A stretch of DNA of 35,873 bases from Lachnospiraceae bacterium UBA3316 (GCA_002361955.1 DESK01000003.1:1-35873); one strand, 5' to 3'; counted from the stretch's first letter, positions 14,255 to 23,455 are shown. Notes: a model not told the origin generated them from the letters alone. Translations and numbers: made by a program.

Positions 14255-16600
14255 ATGAAGGCAGAATTATTAGCCCCGGCCGGCTCCTTTGAGAGCATGA
14301 AAGCCGCTGTGGCGGCAGGCGCAGACGCCGTCTATGTGGGAGGCGCCCGTTTTGGAGCCAGGGCCTACGCAGACAATTTTACGGAAGAACAGCTTTTGGA
14401 GGCGGTGGACTACTGCCACCTGCATGGCTGCAGGCTCTACCTGACTGTCAACACGCTTCTGAAGGACCAGGAGCTGGAAGAGCTGTATGATTACCTTCTT
14501 CCCTATTACAAGCAGGGACTGGACGCAGTGATTGTACAGGATATGGGCGTCCTTCTGTACATCCGCCAGGCGTTCCCTGACCTGGATATCCATGCCAGCA
14601 CACAGATGACCCTGTGCGGCCCGGAAGGAGCCAGGCTTTTGCAGGAGGCGGGCGCCAGCCGGATCGTCACCTCCAGGGAATTGTCCCTGGAAGAGATCAA
14701 AGCCATACACAGGGAAAGCACTTTGGAAATTGAAAGCTTCGTTCACGGCGCGCTGTGCTACTGTTATTCGGGCCAGTGCCTCTTAAGCAGCATGATCGGC
14801 GGAAGAAGCGGAAATAGGGGACGCTGCGCCCAGCCCTGCCGCCTGCCCTACAAAATGAGGCAGGGGGAAGGCTTTCTTTTAAGCCCCAAGGATATCTGCA
14901 CCCTGGAGCTTCTGCCCCGCATCCTGGAAGCAGGTGTCTATTCCCTGAAAATAGAAGGACGGATGAAGAGAGCGGAATACACGGCGGGCGTCGTAAGGAT
15001 CTACCGGAAATATCTGGATATGTTTCTTCTCCACGGCAAAAAGAACTACAAGGTTTCGGAGGAAGACAAAAGGCAGCTCATGGCGCTCTACAACCGGGGA
15101 GGCTTCAGCAGCGGATATTACCTCACCCACAACGGAAAAGAAATGATGTCCATGAAACGGGCAAACCATTTCGGCACAAAAGCGGCCAGGGTTCTCTCCG
15201 TCCAGAGAAACGGCGCAAAGCTTCAGGCCATGGAGGAGCTCCACAAGGGGGACATCCTGGAAACAAGCACCGTCCCTCAGGACGTCAAGCAGGGAGGCAC
15301 CCTGTCTGTCAAGCTCCCCTCCGAAGCTCTGCGGGGGATAAAAGCAGGGCAGATCCTTCACCGGACGAGAGATGCCGCCCTTCTTTCTGAGCTTCACCGC
15401 CTGTATATAGAGACGGAAAGAAAAGAAAAAATTAATGGGAATTTAAGGATTTCATCAGGGCAGCCTGCTATACTGAACGTAAATTTGGGCAGGACCAAAG
15501 CATGCGCTAAGGGCGCGCTTCCCCAGCCCTCGATCAGCCAGCCCCTCCGCCCTGAAAAGCTGAAGACACAGCTTGAAAAGACAGGGAATACGCCCTTTGT
15601 CTTTGACCATCTGGAGATAGAAGCGGAGGACGGACTGTTTCTGCCCCTGCAGGCCATCAACGAACTGCGCAGGGACGCCCTGGACAAGCTGGAAAGGAAG
15701 CTTACGGCAGCCTGGAACAGAAAAGAAGTTCCCGGAAGCCTTGAACTGCCTGCCGCGAAAAGTGCCCCATGGACCGGCCACCGTCTCTACGGATCTGCCG
15801 AGACATGGGCCCAGGGGATGGCTCTGGCCGGCGTCCCGGGACTTACCGGAGTTTTTCTTGACTGGTCCGCGGCAGAAATGCCTCTGACTGCCGGGAAGGC
15901 CGGACAATTTGTTTCTCTCTGCCATGAACAGGGAAAGACCTGCTATTATATTTTCCCCCATATTTTCCGAAAGGAAGCCAGGGAACAGTATGCATCTGCC
16001 CAGTGCCTTCAGGCCCTCGAGCTCTTCGACGGCGTGCTGTTCCGGAATTATGAGGAATATGTATTTCTGCGGGATCACCAGTATTCCAGGGAAATAAGGC
16101 CCGATTTCTGCGTCTATACGTTTAACCGCTGGGCCAGGGAATTCTGGAGACAGCATGGCGTCGAAAAAGATACGGCGCCCCTGGAGCTAAACGACAGGGA
16201 ACTGGCCAAAAGGGGCTGCGGCCACAGCCAGATCCTGGTATACGGGCACCTGCCGGTCATGGTATCCGCCCAGTGTCTTCGCAAAAATACAGAAGGCTGC
16301 TCCAAAAAAAGCGGCCTCTTATCTCTCAGGGACCGTATGGGCAAGGAATTCCCCGTAAAAAATAACTGTACCTTTTGTTATAATACAATCTATAACCAGG
16401 TTCCCCTGTCTCTCTTTGACAACAGGCGGGAGCTGGATACGCTGAAGCCGGAAAGTCTCAGGCTCTCCTTTACAGTGGAATCCCCGGAAAAGACAAAAGC
16501 CATCGCCGGGGCGTTCGTTTCAAAATTTCTGCTGGGGGAGGAGGAGGCCTGGACCTTCGGCGATTTTACCCGAGGCCATTTTAAGCGAGGAGTAGAGTAG
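14255..16600 (+). CDS. U32 peptidase-family protein (RlhA-like), with C-terminal extension
   Basis: A 781-aa protein. Start 14255 (MKAELLAPAGSFESMKAAV) is the family N-terminus and follows GCGGAGGA; in-frame ATGs at 14210 and 14225 would add a non-conserved head. The U32 core carries the exact four-cysteine spacing C168-x6-C175-x15-C191-x3-C195 that binds a [4Fe-4S] cluster in TrhP/RlhA-type tRNA/rRNA hydroxylation proteins. The family label 'peptidase' is therefore probably historical. Residues ~380-480 match the DUF3656 middle region of RlhA (YdcP); the C-terminal ~200 residues form a second TIM-barrel-like part with CTFCYNTIYN. It likely modifies 23S rRNA (inference). It shares a transcript with zapA. 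Confidence 0.85.
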   Translation: MKAELLAPAGSFESMKAAVAAGADAVYVGGARFGARAYADNFTEEQLLEAVDYCHLHGCRLYLTVNTLLKDQELEELYDYLLPYYKQGLDAVIVQDMGVLLYIRQAFPDLDIHASTQMTLCGPEGARLLQEAGASRIVTSRELSLEEIKAIHRESTLEIESFVHGALCYCYSGQCLLSSMIGGRSGNRGRCAQPCRLPYKMRQGEGFLLSPKDICTLELLPRILEAGVYSLKIEGRMKRAEYTAGVVRIYRKYLDMFLLHGKKNYKVSEEDKRQLMALYNRGGFSSGYYLTHNGKEMMSMKRANHFGTKAARVLSVQRNGAKLQAMEELHKGDILETSTVPQDVKQGGTLSVKLPSEALRGIKAGQILHRTRDAALLSELHRLYIETERKEKINGNLRISSGQPAILNVNLGRTKACAKGALPQPSISQPLRPEKLKTQLEKTGNTPFVFDHLEIEAEDGLFLPLQAINELRRDALDKLERKLTAAWNRKEVPGSLELPAAKSAPWTGHRLYGSAETWAQGMALAGVPGLTGVFLDWSAAEMPLTAGKAGQFVSLCHEQGKTCYYIFPHIFRKEAREQYASAQCLQALELFDGVLFRNYEEYVFLRDHQYSREIRPDFCVYTFNRWAREFWRQHGVEKDTAPLELNDRELAKRGCGHSQILVYGHLPVMVSAQCLRKNTEGCSKKSGLLSLRDRMGKEFPVKNNCTFCYNTIYNQVPLSLFDNRRELDTLKPESLRLSFTVESPEKTKAIAGAFVSKFLLGEEEAWTFGDFTRGHFKRGVE

Positions 16601-16608
16601 GTGAAAAA

Positions 16609-18006
16609 GTGACGAGACTGATTATTGATATTTCAAGATATATACTGATCGCGCTGATTGTCGTCTATACGGCCCAGTGCTACCTTGCCTTTTTCAGAAA
16701 GGACGAGGATGCGAGAGAGTATATGTTTCTCCGCCAGAACGTTGTCATGTTCTGCATCCATTTTGTAGCGTTCATGGTTCTCTATCTGAAAATGGAGCAG
16801 GCCATGCTGCTGTATTTCTACGGGGCCCAGGTGCTGTACCTGTTGGCAGTCCTGGTGTTTTTCCGGAACCTGTACCCCCGGGCATCCAAGCTTATCATCA
16901 ACAATATGTGTATGCTGATTACCGTGGGCTTTATCATGCTGACCAGGCTCTCCTATGACCAGGCAACCAAACAGTTTCAAATCCTGGTGGCGGGCACAGT
17001 CATTGCCCTGATCATCCCGGTCATCATCCGGAAAATGCATATTCTCACCCGCTGGGCCTGGTTTTACGCCGTTTTAGGCATCGGCCTTTTGGGCGCTGTG
17101 GCAGTGATGGCCAGGGTGACTTACGGCGCGAAGCTTTCCCTGACCGTAGGGGGAATCACTTTGCAGCCCTCAGAATTTGTCAAAATTATCTTTGTATTTT
17201 TTGTGGCCGGCATGCTGGCAAAATCCGTGGAGTTTAAAAATGTGGCGGTGACTACGGCCCTGGCAGCCATCCATGTGCTGATTCTCGTGATATCCACCGA
17301 TCTGGGAAGCGCCCTGATCTTTTTTATCACGTATCTGATGATGCTGTACGTTGCCACCAAGGATCTCCGCTACCTGGCCGCAGGGTTTGCCGCCGGGGCA
17401 GTGGCCTGCGTAGCGGCCTACTTTCTCTTCAGCCATGTCCGTGTGCGTGTGGACATCTGGAGAGATCCTTTCCGGGAATACGAGGGCGGCGGCTACCAGG
17501 TGGCCCAGTCTCTCTTTGCCATCGGGGCGGGAGGCTGGTTCGGAACGGGCCTGTTTCAGGGATCCCCCGGAGCGATCCCCATCGTGGACCAGGATTTTAT
17601 GTTCGCGGCCGTTACAGAGGAGCTGGGAGGAATTTTTTCCATCTGCCTGATCCTGATCTGTATGAGCTGTTTTATCATGTTTGTAAATATCGCAATGAAG
17701 CTTACGGAGGATTTCTACCGCTATGTGGCCTTCGGCCTGGGCTGCCTGTACGGCGTACAGGTATTTCTGACCATAGGAGGGGCCATGAAGATGATTCCCA
17801 TGACGGGAGTGACCTTGCCCCTGATCAGCACAGGCGGAAGCTCCCTTTTGAGCACGCTGATATCCTTCGCGATCATCCAGGGACTTTATATTTTAAGAGA
17901 GGACGAGGAAGAAGAGCTTAATGAGGAAGAAGACTACTACTACGACGAATACTACGAGGGAGAATACGGATCCGACAACTATCCAAATCAGCGATATCCC
18001 TATTGA
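16609..18006 (+). CDS. FtsW/RodA/SpoVE family peptidoglycan glycosyltransferase
   Basis: A 465-aa polytopic SEDS protein that polymerises lipid II into glycan strands together with a class B PBP. It starts with GTG (16609) 8 bp after the U32 stop; upstream alternatives are blocked by a stop. About ten hydrophobic helices are seen. SEDS hallmarks: GGITLQPSEFVKI, ISTDLGSALIFFITYL, YQVAQSLFAIGAGGWFGTGL, DQDFMFAAVTEELGG and TGVTLPLISTGGSSLLSTL. The tail is strikingly acidic and Tyr-rich (EEEDYYYDEYYEGEYG). The last 86 nt overlap the PBP gene in another frame. Whether it is FtsW, RodA or SpoVE cannot be decided; the zapA neighbour favours division. Confidence 0.92.
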   Translation: MTRLIIDISRYILIALIVVYTAQCYLAFFRKDEDAREYMFLRQNVVMFCIHFVAFMVLYLKMEQAMLLYFYGAQVLYLLAVLVFFRNLYPRASKLIINNMCMLITVGFIMLTRLSYDQATKQFQILVAGTVIALIIPVIIRKMHILTRWAWFYAVLGIGLLGAVAVMARVTYGAKLSLTVGGITLQPSEFVKIIFVFFVAGMLAKSVEFKNVAVTTALAAIHVLILVISTDLGSALIFFITYLMMLYVATKDLRYLAAGFAAGAVACVAAYFLFSHVRVRVDIWRDPFREYEGGGYQVAQSLFAIGAGGWFGTGLFQGSPGAIPIVDQDFMFAAVTEELGGIFSICLILICMSCFIMFVNIAMKLTEDFYRYVAFGLGCLYGVQVFLTIGGAMKMIPMTGVTLPLISTGGSSLLSTLISFAIIQGLYILREDEEEELNEEEDYYYDEYYEGEYGSDNYPNQRYPY

Positions 18007-19513
18007 CGAGGAGAAGCCCAGAAAGCGGAGGCGATTTGGCGGGAAGAAAAAGAAGGAGACTGCGGAGGCCTCCCAGAAAGTCAGCGAGAGAAAGCTGCGC
18101 AACAGGGAGCTTGTCCGCGTCAGCTATATCTTTGTGTTCATGTTTCTGTCCTTAGCGGGATATCTCATCTATTTTAATATAGAAAAAAGGGATGAAATCA
18201 ATTCAAATGCAAATAATACAAAGCAGGAGAGCAAGCAGGAACAGATCATCCGTGGATCGATCCTGTCCGCTGACGGGGAAATACTGGCCGGCACCAACGT
18301 GGACGAGGAAGGAAATGAGACGAGACTCTACCCCTTTGACAATGTGTTTGCCCATGTGGTGGGCTATGCCACCAACGGGAAAGCCGGCGTGGAGGCCGAG
18401 GCGAATTTTGACCTGCTTTCCTGCCACGCTTCCATCCTGGACCAGGTCAGAAACCACGGCCTCGACACCAAGGTGCGTGGCGATAATGTCGTGCTGACCC
18501 TGGATTCCAAGCTGCAGAGAGCCTGCTACGACGCCCTTGGCTCCTACAGCGGCGCGGTGGTCGTGGTGGAGCCCGACACCGGAAAAATCCTGGCTATGGT
18601 ATCCAAACCTGATTTTAATCCCAATACCATATCCTCAGACTGGGAGACGCTGATCAGCGATTCCTCCAACAGCTCCCTCTTTAACAGAGCGCTGCAGGGA
18701 CAGTATCCCCCCGGTTCCACCTTTAAGATCCTGACTACCCTGGCCTACCTGCGCGAACATCCCGATGACTACCAGAGCTTCGGGTACGACTGCAACGGAA
18801 GCATCTCCAGGGATACTGTGCGGATCACCTGCTACGGCGGGGAGGTTCACGGCCATGTGGATCTGGAATCTGCCTTTGTTCACTCCTGCAACGGCGCTTT
18901 CGCTGAAATGGGCATGGGGCTGGACAACGAGGCATTTAAAAATGTGTGCGAGGATTTCATGTTTAATACGGAGCTGCCCATTGGCCTTCCCTCCAGCAAA
19001 AGCCTCTTTTCTCTGGAAAAAGGCGCGTCCTACGGGGAGGAGATGATGACTGCCATCGGGCAGGGCAATACTGTGGCCTCCCCGCTGGAGATGGCCCTGG
19101 TAGCCGCCTCTGTGGCAAACGGCGGTAACATGATGAAGCCCTACTATATCGACCGGCTCGAGACCTATGACGGAGATGTGGTGAAGGAATACAGGCCCTC
19201 CGTTTACCGGGAGGTCATGTCCACCGAGGAGGCAGCCCTCCTCGCCGACCTGATGACAAAGACGGTAGAGCAGGGCACCGCAAAGAAATTGTCCGGCCAA
19301 AGCTACACGGCGGCAGGGAAAACCGGCTCAGCTGAGTACGAGACAGGAGAGGAGCAGGGCACCCATTCCTGGTTTATCGGGTACAGCAATGTGAACGACC
19401 CGGATCTTGCCATCGCAGTGATCGCTGAGAACGGCGGCTCCGGCAGCTCCACAGCAGTCCCCATCGCAAAACAGATTTTTGATTCGTACTATTATAATTA
19501 TTATGGTGAATAA
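17921..19513 (+). CDS. Class B penicillin-binding protein (transpeptidase)
   Basis: A 530-aa membrane-anchored D,D-transpeptidase that cross-links peptidoglycan. A Thr-rich and Lys/Arg-rich cytoplasmic head (1-65) leads into one membrane helix (~67-85). The dimerisation region contains RGSILSADGEILA. The transpeptidase domain has all catalytic motifs: S266-TF-K269 (PPGSTFK), S322-C-N324 and K467-T-G469. Start 17921 lies inside the FtsW/RodA gene, giving an 86-nt overlap with a weak RBS. The next in-frame start codons fall in the membrane helix and would destroy it, so the overlap seems real. It is the partner of the upstream SEDS polymerase. PbpA/PBP2-like; exact subclass uncertain. Confidence 0.92.
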   Translation: MRKKTTTTTNTTRENTDPTTIQISDIPIDEEKPRKRRRFGGKKKKETAEASQKVSERKLRNRELVRVSYIFVFMFLSLAGYLIYFNIEKRDEINSNANNTKQESKQEQIIRGSILSADGEILAGTNVDEEGNETRLYPFDNVFAHVVGYATNGKAGVEAEANFDLLSCHASILDQVRNHGLDTKVRGDNVVLTLDSKLQRACYDALGSYSGAVVVVEPDTGKILAMVSKPDFNPNTISSDWETLISDSSNSSLFNRALQGQYPPGSTFKILTTLAYLREHPDDYQSFGYDCNGSISRDTVRITCYGGEVHGHVDLESAFVHSCNGAFAEMGMGLDNEAFKNVCEDFMFNTELPIGLPSSKSLFSLEKGASYGEEMMTAIGQGNTVASPLEMALVAASVANGGNMMKPYYIDRLETYDGDVVKEYRPSVYREVMSTEEAALLADLMTKTVEQGTAKKLSGQSYTAAGKTGSAEYETGEEQGTHSWFIGYSNVNDPDLAIAVIAENGGSGSSTAVPIAKQIFDSYYYNYYGE

Positions 19514-19550
19514 CGGCAAATAGCGGCTCCCATAAATCTGCACAAACAGG

Positions 19551-19579
19551 TTGCAGGATTTTTGAAAAAGAGTTATACT
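19551..19579 (+). promoter_or_regulatory. Promoter of the Nudix gene
   Basis: TTGCAG (19551-19556), 17-bp spacer, TATACT (19574-19579), about 44 bp before the start codon. Confidence 0.65.
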
Positions 19580-19622
19580 AAAACCAGTCAAAACGGCACA
19601 ACGCATAACAGGAGGAATTGCA

Positions 19623-20075
19623 ATGATTGAGGCAACGAGCTGTGGCGGTGTGGTAATATTTCGAGGTAAAATTCTGGTTCTGTACAAGAGCTACAAGAAC
19701 AAGTACGAGGGCTGGGTTCTGCCCAAGGGAACTGTAGAGGCTGGTGAGGAATTCAAAGATACCGCTGCAAGAGAAGTTCTGGAGGAAACAGGCGTACAGG
19801 CTTCCATTATTAAGTATATTGGAAAAAGCCAGTACACATTCAATGTACCGGAGGATACCGTAGAAAAGGATGTGCATTGGTACCTGATGATGTCAGACAG
19901 CTATTACAGCAAACCACAACGTGAAGAGTATTTTGTGGATTCAGGATATTATAAATTCCATGAGGCATATCATCTGTTAAAGTTTTCCAACGAAAAGATG
20001 ATATTAGAAAAGGCTTACAACGAATATCTTGATCTGAAAAAACGAAATCTCTGGGGAAACCGCAAATATTTTTAA
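19623..20075 (+). CDS. Nudix hydrolase
   Basis: A 150-aa soluble enzyme with an intact Nudix box at 36-58 (G36-x5-E42-x7-REVLEETGV), which binds Mg2+ to cleave nucleoside-diphosphate-linked substrates. It resembles the MutT/Ap4A-hydrolase-like group: CGGVVIF at the start and GWVLPKGTVEAGE before the box, as in diadenosine polyphosphate hydrolases. Substrate not determinable. The RBS (CAGGAGGAATTGCA) is ideal. A monocistronic layout is likely: own promoter before, hairpin after. It lies next to a polyphosphate-dependent AMP kinase, so a nucleotide-housekeeping link is conceivable. Confidence 0.9.
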   Translation: MIEATSCGGVVIFRGKILVLYKSYKNKYEGWVLPKGTVEAGEEFKDTAAREVLEETGVQASIIKYIGKSQYTFNVPEDTVEKDVHWYLMMSDSYYSKPQREEYFVDSGYYKFHEAYHLLKFSNEKMILEKAYNEYLDLKKRNLWGNRKYF

Positions 20076-20084
20076 TTCTTAACG

Positions 20085-20134
20085 GAAAGGGGGTTGTCGC
20101 AGAAGGTAGAAACATTCTGCGGCAGCCCCCTTTC
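20085..20134 (+). terminator. Terminator-like hairpin after the Nudix gene
   Basis: A 20-bp stem (20085-20104 with 20115-20134, two G-U pairs) with a 10-nt loop but only a short T run inside the arm. Confidence 0.65.
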
Positions 20135-20151
20135 ACACAAAGGAGGGAATT

Positions 20152-21639
20152 ATGCTTGAGAAGATTGATCTGTCGAAGAAGATGGAGAAAAAAGAATTTA
20201 AGGAAGCCATAGAGGAGGAGTCCCTCCGCTTGGGAAAACTGCAGCGGGAATGCAAAGAGCTGAATATCCCTGTTATCATAGTCTTTGAAGGCTTCGGGGC
20301 CGCAGGAAAGGGAACGCTGATCAATCAGCTCATCCAGCCTTTGGATCCCAGAGGCTTCAATGTCTATTCCATCAACGGGGAATCGGAAGAAGAGAAGCTG
20401 CGTCCCTTTCTCTGGCGGTTCTGGACAAAGACCCCGGAGAACGGCAGGATCGCCGTCTTTGACAGGAGCTGGTACCGCAGGGTGCTGGTAGACCGGTTCG
20501 ATAAGGTTACCACAGAAGATCAGCTTGTCTCTGCCTACCAGGAGATCGTATCCTTCGAAAAAACCCTGACGGACGGAGGCGCCGTGATCATCAAGTTTTT
20601 CCTTGATATCACGAAAAAGGAGCAGGCAAAACGTTTTGAGCATCTCCTGAGCAGCAAAGAGACGGCCTGGCGGGTATCAAAGGGAGATTTAAAAAGAAAT
20701 AAGCATTTTGAAGAATATAAAGTCATGAATGAGGAAATGCTCCAGAAGACGGACACCGACTTTGCGCCCTGGACGATCGTGGAAGCCATGAACAGAGAAT
20801 ATGCCTCCGTAAAGGTTCTCCGCACAGTGGCTGACCGCCTGGAAAGCCAGGTAGCCCAGGTGCGCTCCGAAAAGGAAACACAGGCCTGTTTGACGGCGGC
20901 CTGCGAAAAGTGTCCCGCCTTTCGTTCTTCCATTCTGAGCAGTGTGGACCTCAGCCTTTCCTACACCAAAGATGAATATAAGGAAAGACTGAAGGCTCTC
21001 CAGGAACGGCTTTCTGTACTCCACAGTGAGCTTTACCGCAGAAAGATTCCCGTCATTCTCGGCTTTGAGGGCTGGGACGCAGGAGGAAAGGGCGGCGCCA
21101 TCAAGCGCCTTACCCAGTGCATGGATCCCAGGGGATACGCCGTCAACCCCACGGCTGCTCCCAACGATATTGAAAAATCCCACCACTATCTCTGGCGCTT
21201 CTGGCAGAATATGCCAAAGGCCGGCCATATAGCGATCTTTGACAGAACCTGGTACGGAAGGGTCATGGTGGAGAGGATCGAAGGGTTCTGCACCCAGGAA
21301 GAGTGGAGACGGGCTTACAAGGAAATCAACGACATGGAAGAGCATCTGTATAACGCCGGTGCCCTGATCATCAAATTCTGGATGCAGATCGATAAGGACG
21401 AGCAGGAGAGAAGATTTAAGGAGCGGATGGTGACGCCGGAAAAACAGTGGAAGATTACCGATGAGGACTGGCGGAACAGGGAAAAATGGGACGCTTACGA
21501 GGAAGCTGTGGATGAGATGATGATCCGCACCTCCACCACCTATGCGCCATGGGTGATCGTAGAGGGAAACAATAAATACTATGCCAGGATCAAGGTACTG
21601 GAGACCGTAGTAAACGCCATTGAGGAAAGGTTAAAATAA
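20152..21639 (+). CDS. pap: Polyphosphate:AMP phosphotransferase (two-domain PPK2)
   Basis: A 495-aa class II PPK2 enzyme with tandem kinase domains that uses polyphosphate to convert AMP to ADP. Domain 1 (~10-245) has GFGAAGKGT (47-55) and FDRSWYRR (103-110). Domain 2 (~265-495) has GWDAGGKGG near 306 and FDRTWYGR. The Walker A Asp of PPK2 enzymes (GxDAAGKGG) is Gly in domain 1 but present in domain 2, matching what is known of characterised class II enzymes, where the C-terminal domain is catalytic. It starts with an AAAGGAGGG RBS and heads a run of closely spaced genes down to gerW. Confidence 0.9.
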   Translation: MLEKIDLSKKMEKKEFKEAIEEESLRLGKLQRECKELNIPVIIVFEGFGAAGKGTLINQLIQPLDPRGFNVYSINGESEEEKLRPFLWRFWTKTPENGRIAVFDRSWYRRVLVDRFDKVTTEDQLVSAYQEIVSFEKTLTDGGAVIIKFFLDITKKEQAKRFEHLLSSKETAWRVSKGDLKRNKHFEEYKVMNEEMLQKTDTDFAPWTIVEAMNREYASVKVLRTVADRLESQVAQVRSEKETQACLTAACEKCPAFRSSILSSVDLSLSYTKDEYKERLKALQERLSVLHSELYRRKIPVILGFEGWDAGGKGGAIKRLTQCMDPRGYAVNPTAAPNDIEKSHHYLWRFWQNMPKAGHIAIFDRTWYGRVMVERIEGFCTQEEWRRAYKEINDMEEHLYNAGALIIKFWMQIDKDEQERRFKERMVTPEKQWKITDEDWRNREKWDAYEEAVDEMMIRTSTTYAPWVIVEGNNKYYARIKVLETVVNAIEERLK

Positions 21640-21644
21640 TTCAC

Positions 21645-21992
21645 ATGAACTGGTATTCGGAGCTATATATCGGGAAGAGGGCAAAACCCAAAGCAAAGAA
21701 GATCATTCAAAAATTGAAAAGGAACGCCGGACAGGTGGATATTTACCTGATTACCCTGGCGGCCAACGGGCAGGATATGCTGGATATTATCCATTCAGCA
21801 TATCTGAAGCAGCCCGCTGTGCGCAGGAACCTTCCCATGATCGTAGGGATTGCCAAGGGGTACGACGAGGCGTTGGAACTGGTACAGCAGATGCTGTCGG
21901 AGACGTATCAGGCGACGGGAATCTACCGGATTCCTGAATACCTGATGGACAAGGTCGGCCGGCTTCCTAAAGAAAGACAGCAGCAGGAGTGA
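21645..21992 (+). CDS. Hypothetical protein, 115 aa
   Basis: Not recognised. A soluble, basic protein (MNWYSELYIGKRAKPKAKKIIQ...) with an N-terminal Lys-rich helix, then a strand/helix pattern (VDIYLITLAANGQDMLDII, PMIVGIAKGYDEALELVQQM). No signal peptide, no membrane segment, no Cys pairs. It starts 5 bp after the pap stop and ends 4 bp before the DUF2953 gene, so it belongs to this operon. The RBS is weak, suggesting coupling to pap translation. Its neighbours to the right are sporulation-linked (DUF2953, GerW), so a sporulation role is possible. Confidence 0.75.
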   Translation: MNWYSELYIGKRAKPKAKKIIQKLKRNAGQVDIYLITLAANGQDMLDIIHSAYLKQPAVRRNLPMIVGIAKGYDEALELVQQMLSETYQATGIYRIPEYLMDKVGRLPKERQQQE

Positions 21993-21996
21993 GAAT

Positions 21997-22995
21997 ATGC
22001 TACATATCATTTTGGTAATACTAAAAATAGTCGGAATCCTTCTGGCAGCGATTCTTCTGATCCTTCTGCTGGCCCTGTGCTCCGCGCTTTTTGTTTCTTT
22101 CCGGTACCGGCTTTATGCCGCGAAGGGGACAGACGGCTTTTGCGTTCAGGGCCGTGTGACCTGGCTTTTGCGCCTGTTCTCGCTGACTGTAACGTACAGG
22201 GACGGGAAACCGGAGCTGCTGGCGCGGATATTCTTTTGGAAAAAGAGCCTTCTGGCGGACGGAGAGGAGCCTCCCAGGAAGGAACAGAAACCCCCGGCCA
22301 GAAAGAAGCCTGTGGATACCGGGAAAACCAGGGATACAGGGACTCCAAAAAAAGAGCCCCCCAAAAAAGAACCTCCCAAACAGCAGGACGGAAAGGTTTC
22401 TTTGCAAAAGCCTAGGGCCCCTCAGACAGACAGCAAAAAGCCAGAGCAAAAGGCTGCCGCCGGGAAATCAGCCCCCGAAAAGCAGCCGCCCCCACAAAAG
22501 CAGGCAAAACGCCGGAGGTCACCCATCCAAAGCTTCCGGGAGAAACTGACAGCAGTCCGAAGCCGTATAAAGGCACTGACGGCCGCCGCGAAGTCCGGCC
22601 TGTCAAGCGCAGAGGATGGGATAGCGTTTCTGCGTTCCGATATGGTGAAGGCCGTGCTTGGCCGCGTGAAGGGCCATTTGCGGTATCTGTGGAAGCATCT
22701 GAAGCCTGACAGGCTCTGGGGAGATCTGCGCTACGGCTTTGAGGATCCCTCCCTGACCGGGCAGCTCACCGGGCTTCTGTATGTACTGCTTTCCCTCAGC
22801 TTCTGCGACCTGTCACTCCAGCCGGATTTTGACAAAGCTGTGCTTTCAGGTGAAATCCACGTAAAGGGCCATATCCGCCTCTGCCATCTGGCATGGGTCG
22901 GCTGGAAGCTGTTTCGTGATAAAGAAGTAAGAAAAATCTATCAGCTCGCTTCCCACGGGAGGCAAAAGGAATTCAATCATAAGGAGGAATCATAA
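21997..22995 (+). CDS. DUF2953 domain membrane-anchored protein (YtfI-like)
   Basis: A 332-aa protein. An N-terminal helix (about 1-32, MLHIILVILKIVGILLAAIL) is followed by a small beta-rich part (FRYRLYAAKG..VTWLLRLFSLTVTY), a long Pro/Lys/Glu/Gln-rich linker (~88-180) and the C-terminal DUF2953 part (WGDLRYGFEDPSLTGQLTG, then AWVGWKLFRD). Adjacent to gerW, as ytfI is to ytfJ in Bacillus, which supports a forespore or spore-membrane role. It ends 2 bp before gerW. The linker length looks unusual and low in complexity. Confidence 0.82.
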   Translation: MLHIILVILKIVGILLAAILLILLLALCSALFVSFRYRLYAAKGTDGFCVQGRVTWLLRLFSLTVTYRDGKPELLARIFFWKKSLLADGEEPPRKEQKPPARKKPVDTGKTRDTGTPKKEPPKKEPPKQQDGKVSLQKPRAPQTDSKKPEQKAAAGKSAPEKQPPPQKQAKRRRSPIQSFREKLTAVRSRIKALTAAAKSGLSSAEDGIAFLRSDMVKAVLGRVKGHLRYLWKHLKPDRLWGDLRYGFEDPSLTGQLTGLLYVLLSLSFCDLSLQPDFDKAVLSGEIHVKGHIRLCHLAWVGWKLFRDKEVRKIYQLASHGRQKEFNHKEES

Positions 22996-22997
22996 CT

Positions 22998-23399
22998 ATG
23001 GCTTCAGAAAATAATTTTCAGACAACCGTGGACTCCCTGTTTAAGGGAATGAACAGCTTTATCACCACGAAGACTGTGGTGGGAGACGCCATCCATATCG
23101 GAGATACCATCATCCTTCCGCTGGTGGACGTATCCTTCGGCATCGGCGCCGCGGCAAAATCAGAGGATAAGAAAAATGGCGGCGGCGGCGGTATGGGCGG
23201 AAAAATGACGCCCAGCGCCATCCTTGTTATCCAGAACGGCACGACCAAGCTTGTAAATGTAAAGAATCAGGACGGCCTCACAAAGATCCTGGATATGGTG
23301 CCTGATTTTGTAAACCGTTTTTCGGGCGCCGGGAAGGGCTACTCTGAGGAAGAGAAGCAGGCCGCCGCGGACGCCGTGGAGGATATTTTTTCAGAATAG
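22998..23399 (+). CDS. gerW: Sporulation/germination protein GerW (YtfJ)
   Basis: A 133-aa soluble protein of the GerW/YtfJ family, made in the forespore and needed for normal germination in Bacillus. Conserved pieces: the TTVDSLFKGMNSFITTKTVVGDAI start, LPLVDVSFGIGAA, a Gly-rich loop (GGGGGMGGKM), and SAILVIQNGTTKLVNV. An AAGGAGGAATCATAACT RBS overlaps the end of the DUF2953 gene. Its presence marks the organism as a spore former. Confidence 0.93.
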   Translation: MASENNFQTTVDSLFKGMNSFITTKTVVGDAIHIGDTIILPLVDVSFGIGAAAKSEDKKNGGGGGMGGKMTPSAILVIQNGTTKLVNVKNQDGLTKILDMVPDFVNRFSGAGKGYSEEEKQAAADAVEDIFSE

Positions 23400-23455
23400 G
23401 GTCATAGAACAGGAGAGGGCGCATATATTGGTAAAAAGATGTTTCAGGAGCGGAC

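Noticed and set aside
15455..16156. 233-aa minus-strand open frame
   Set aside because: Antisense shadow of the U32 family gene with no start signals.
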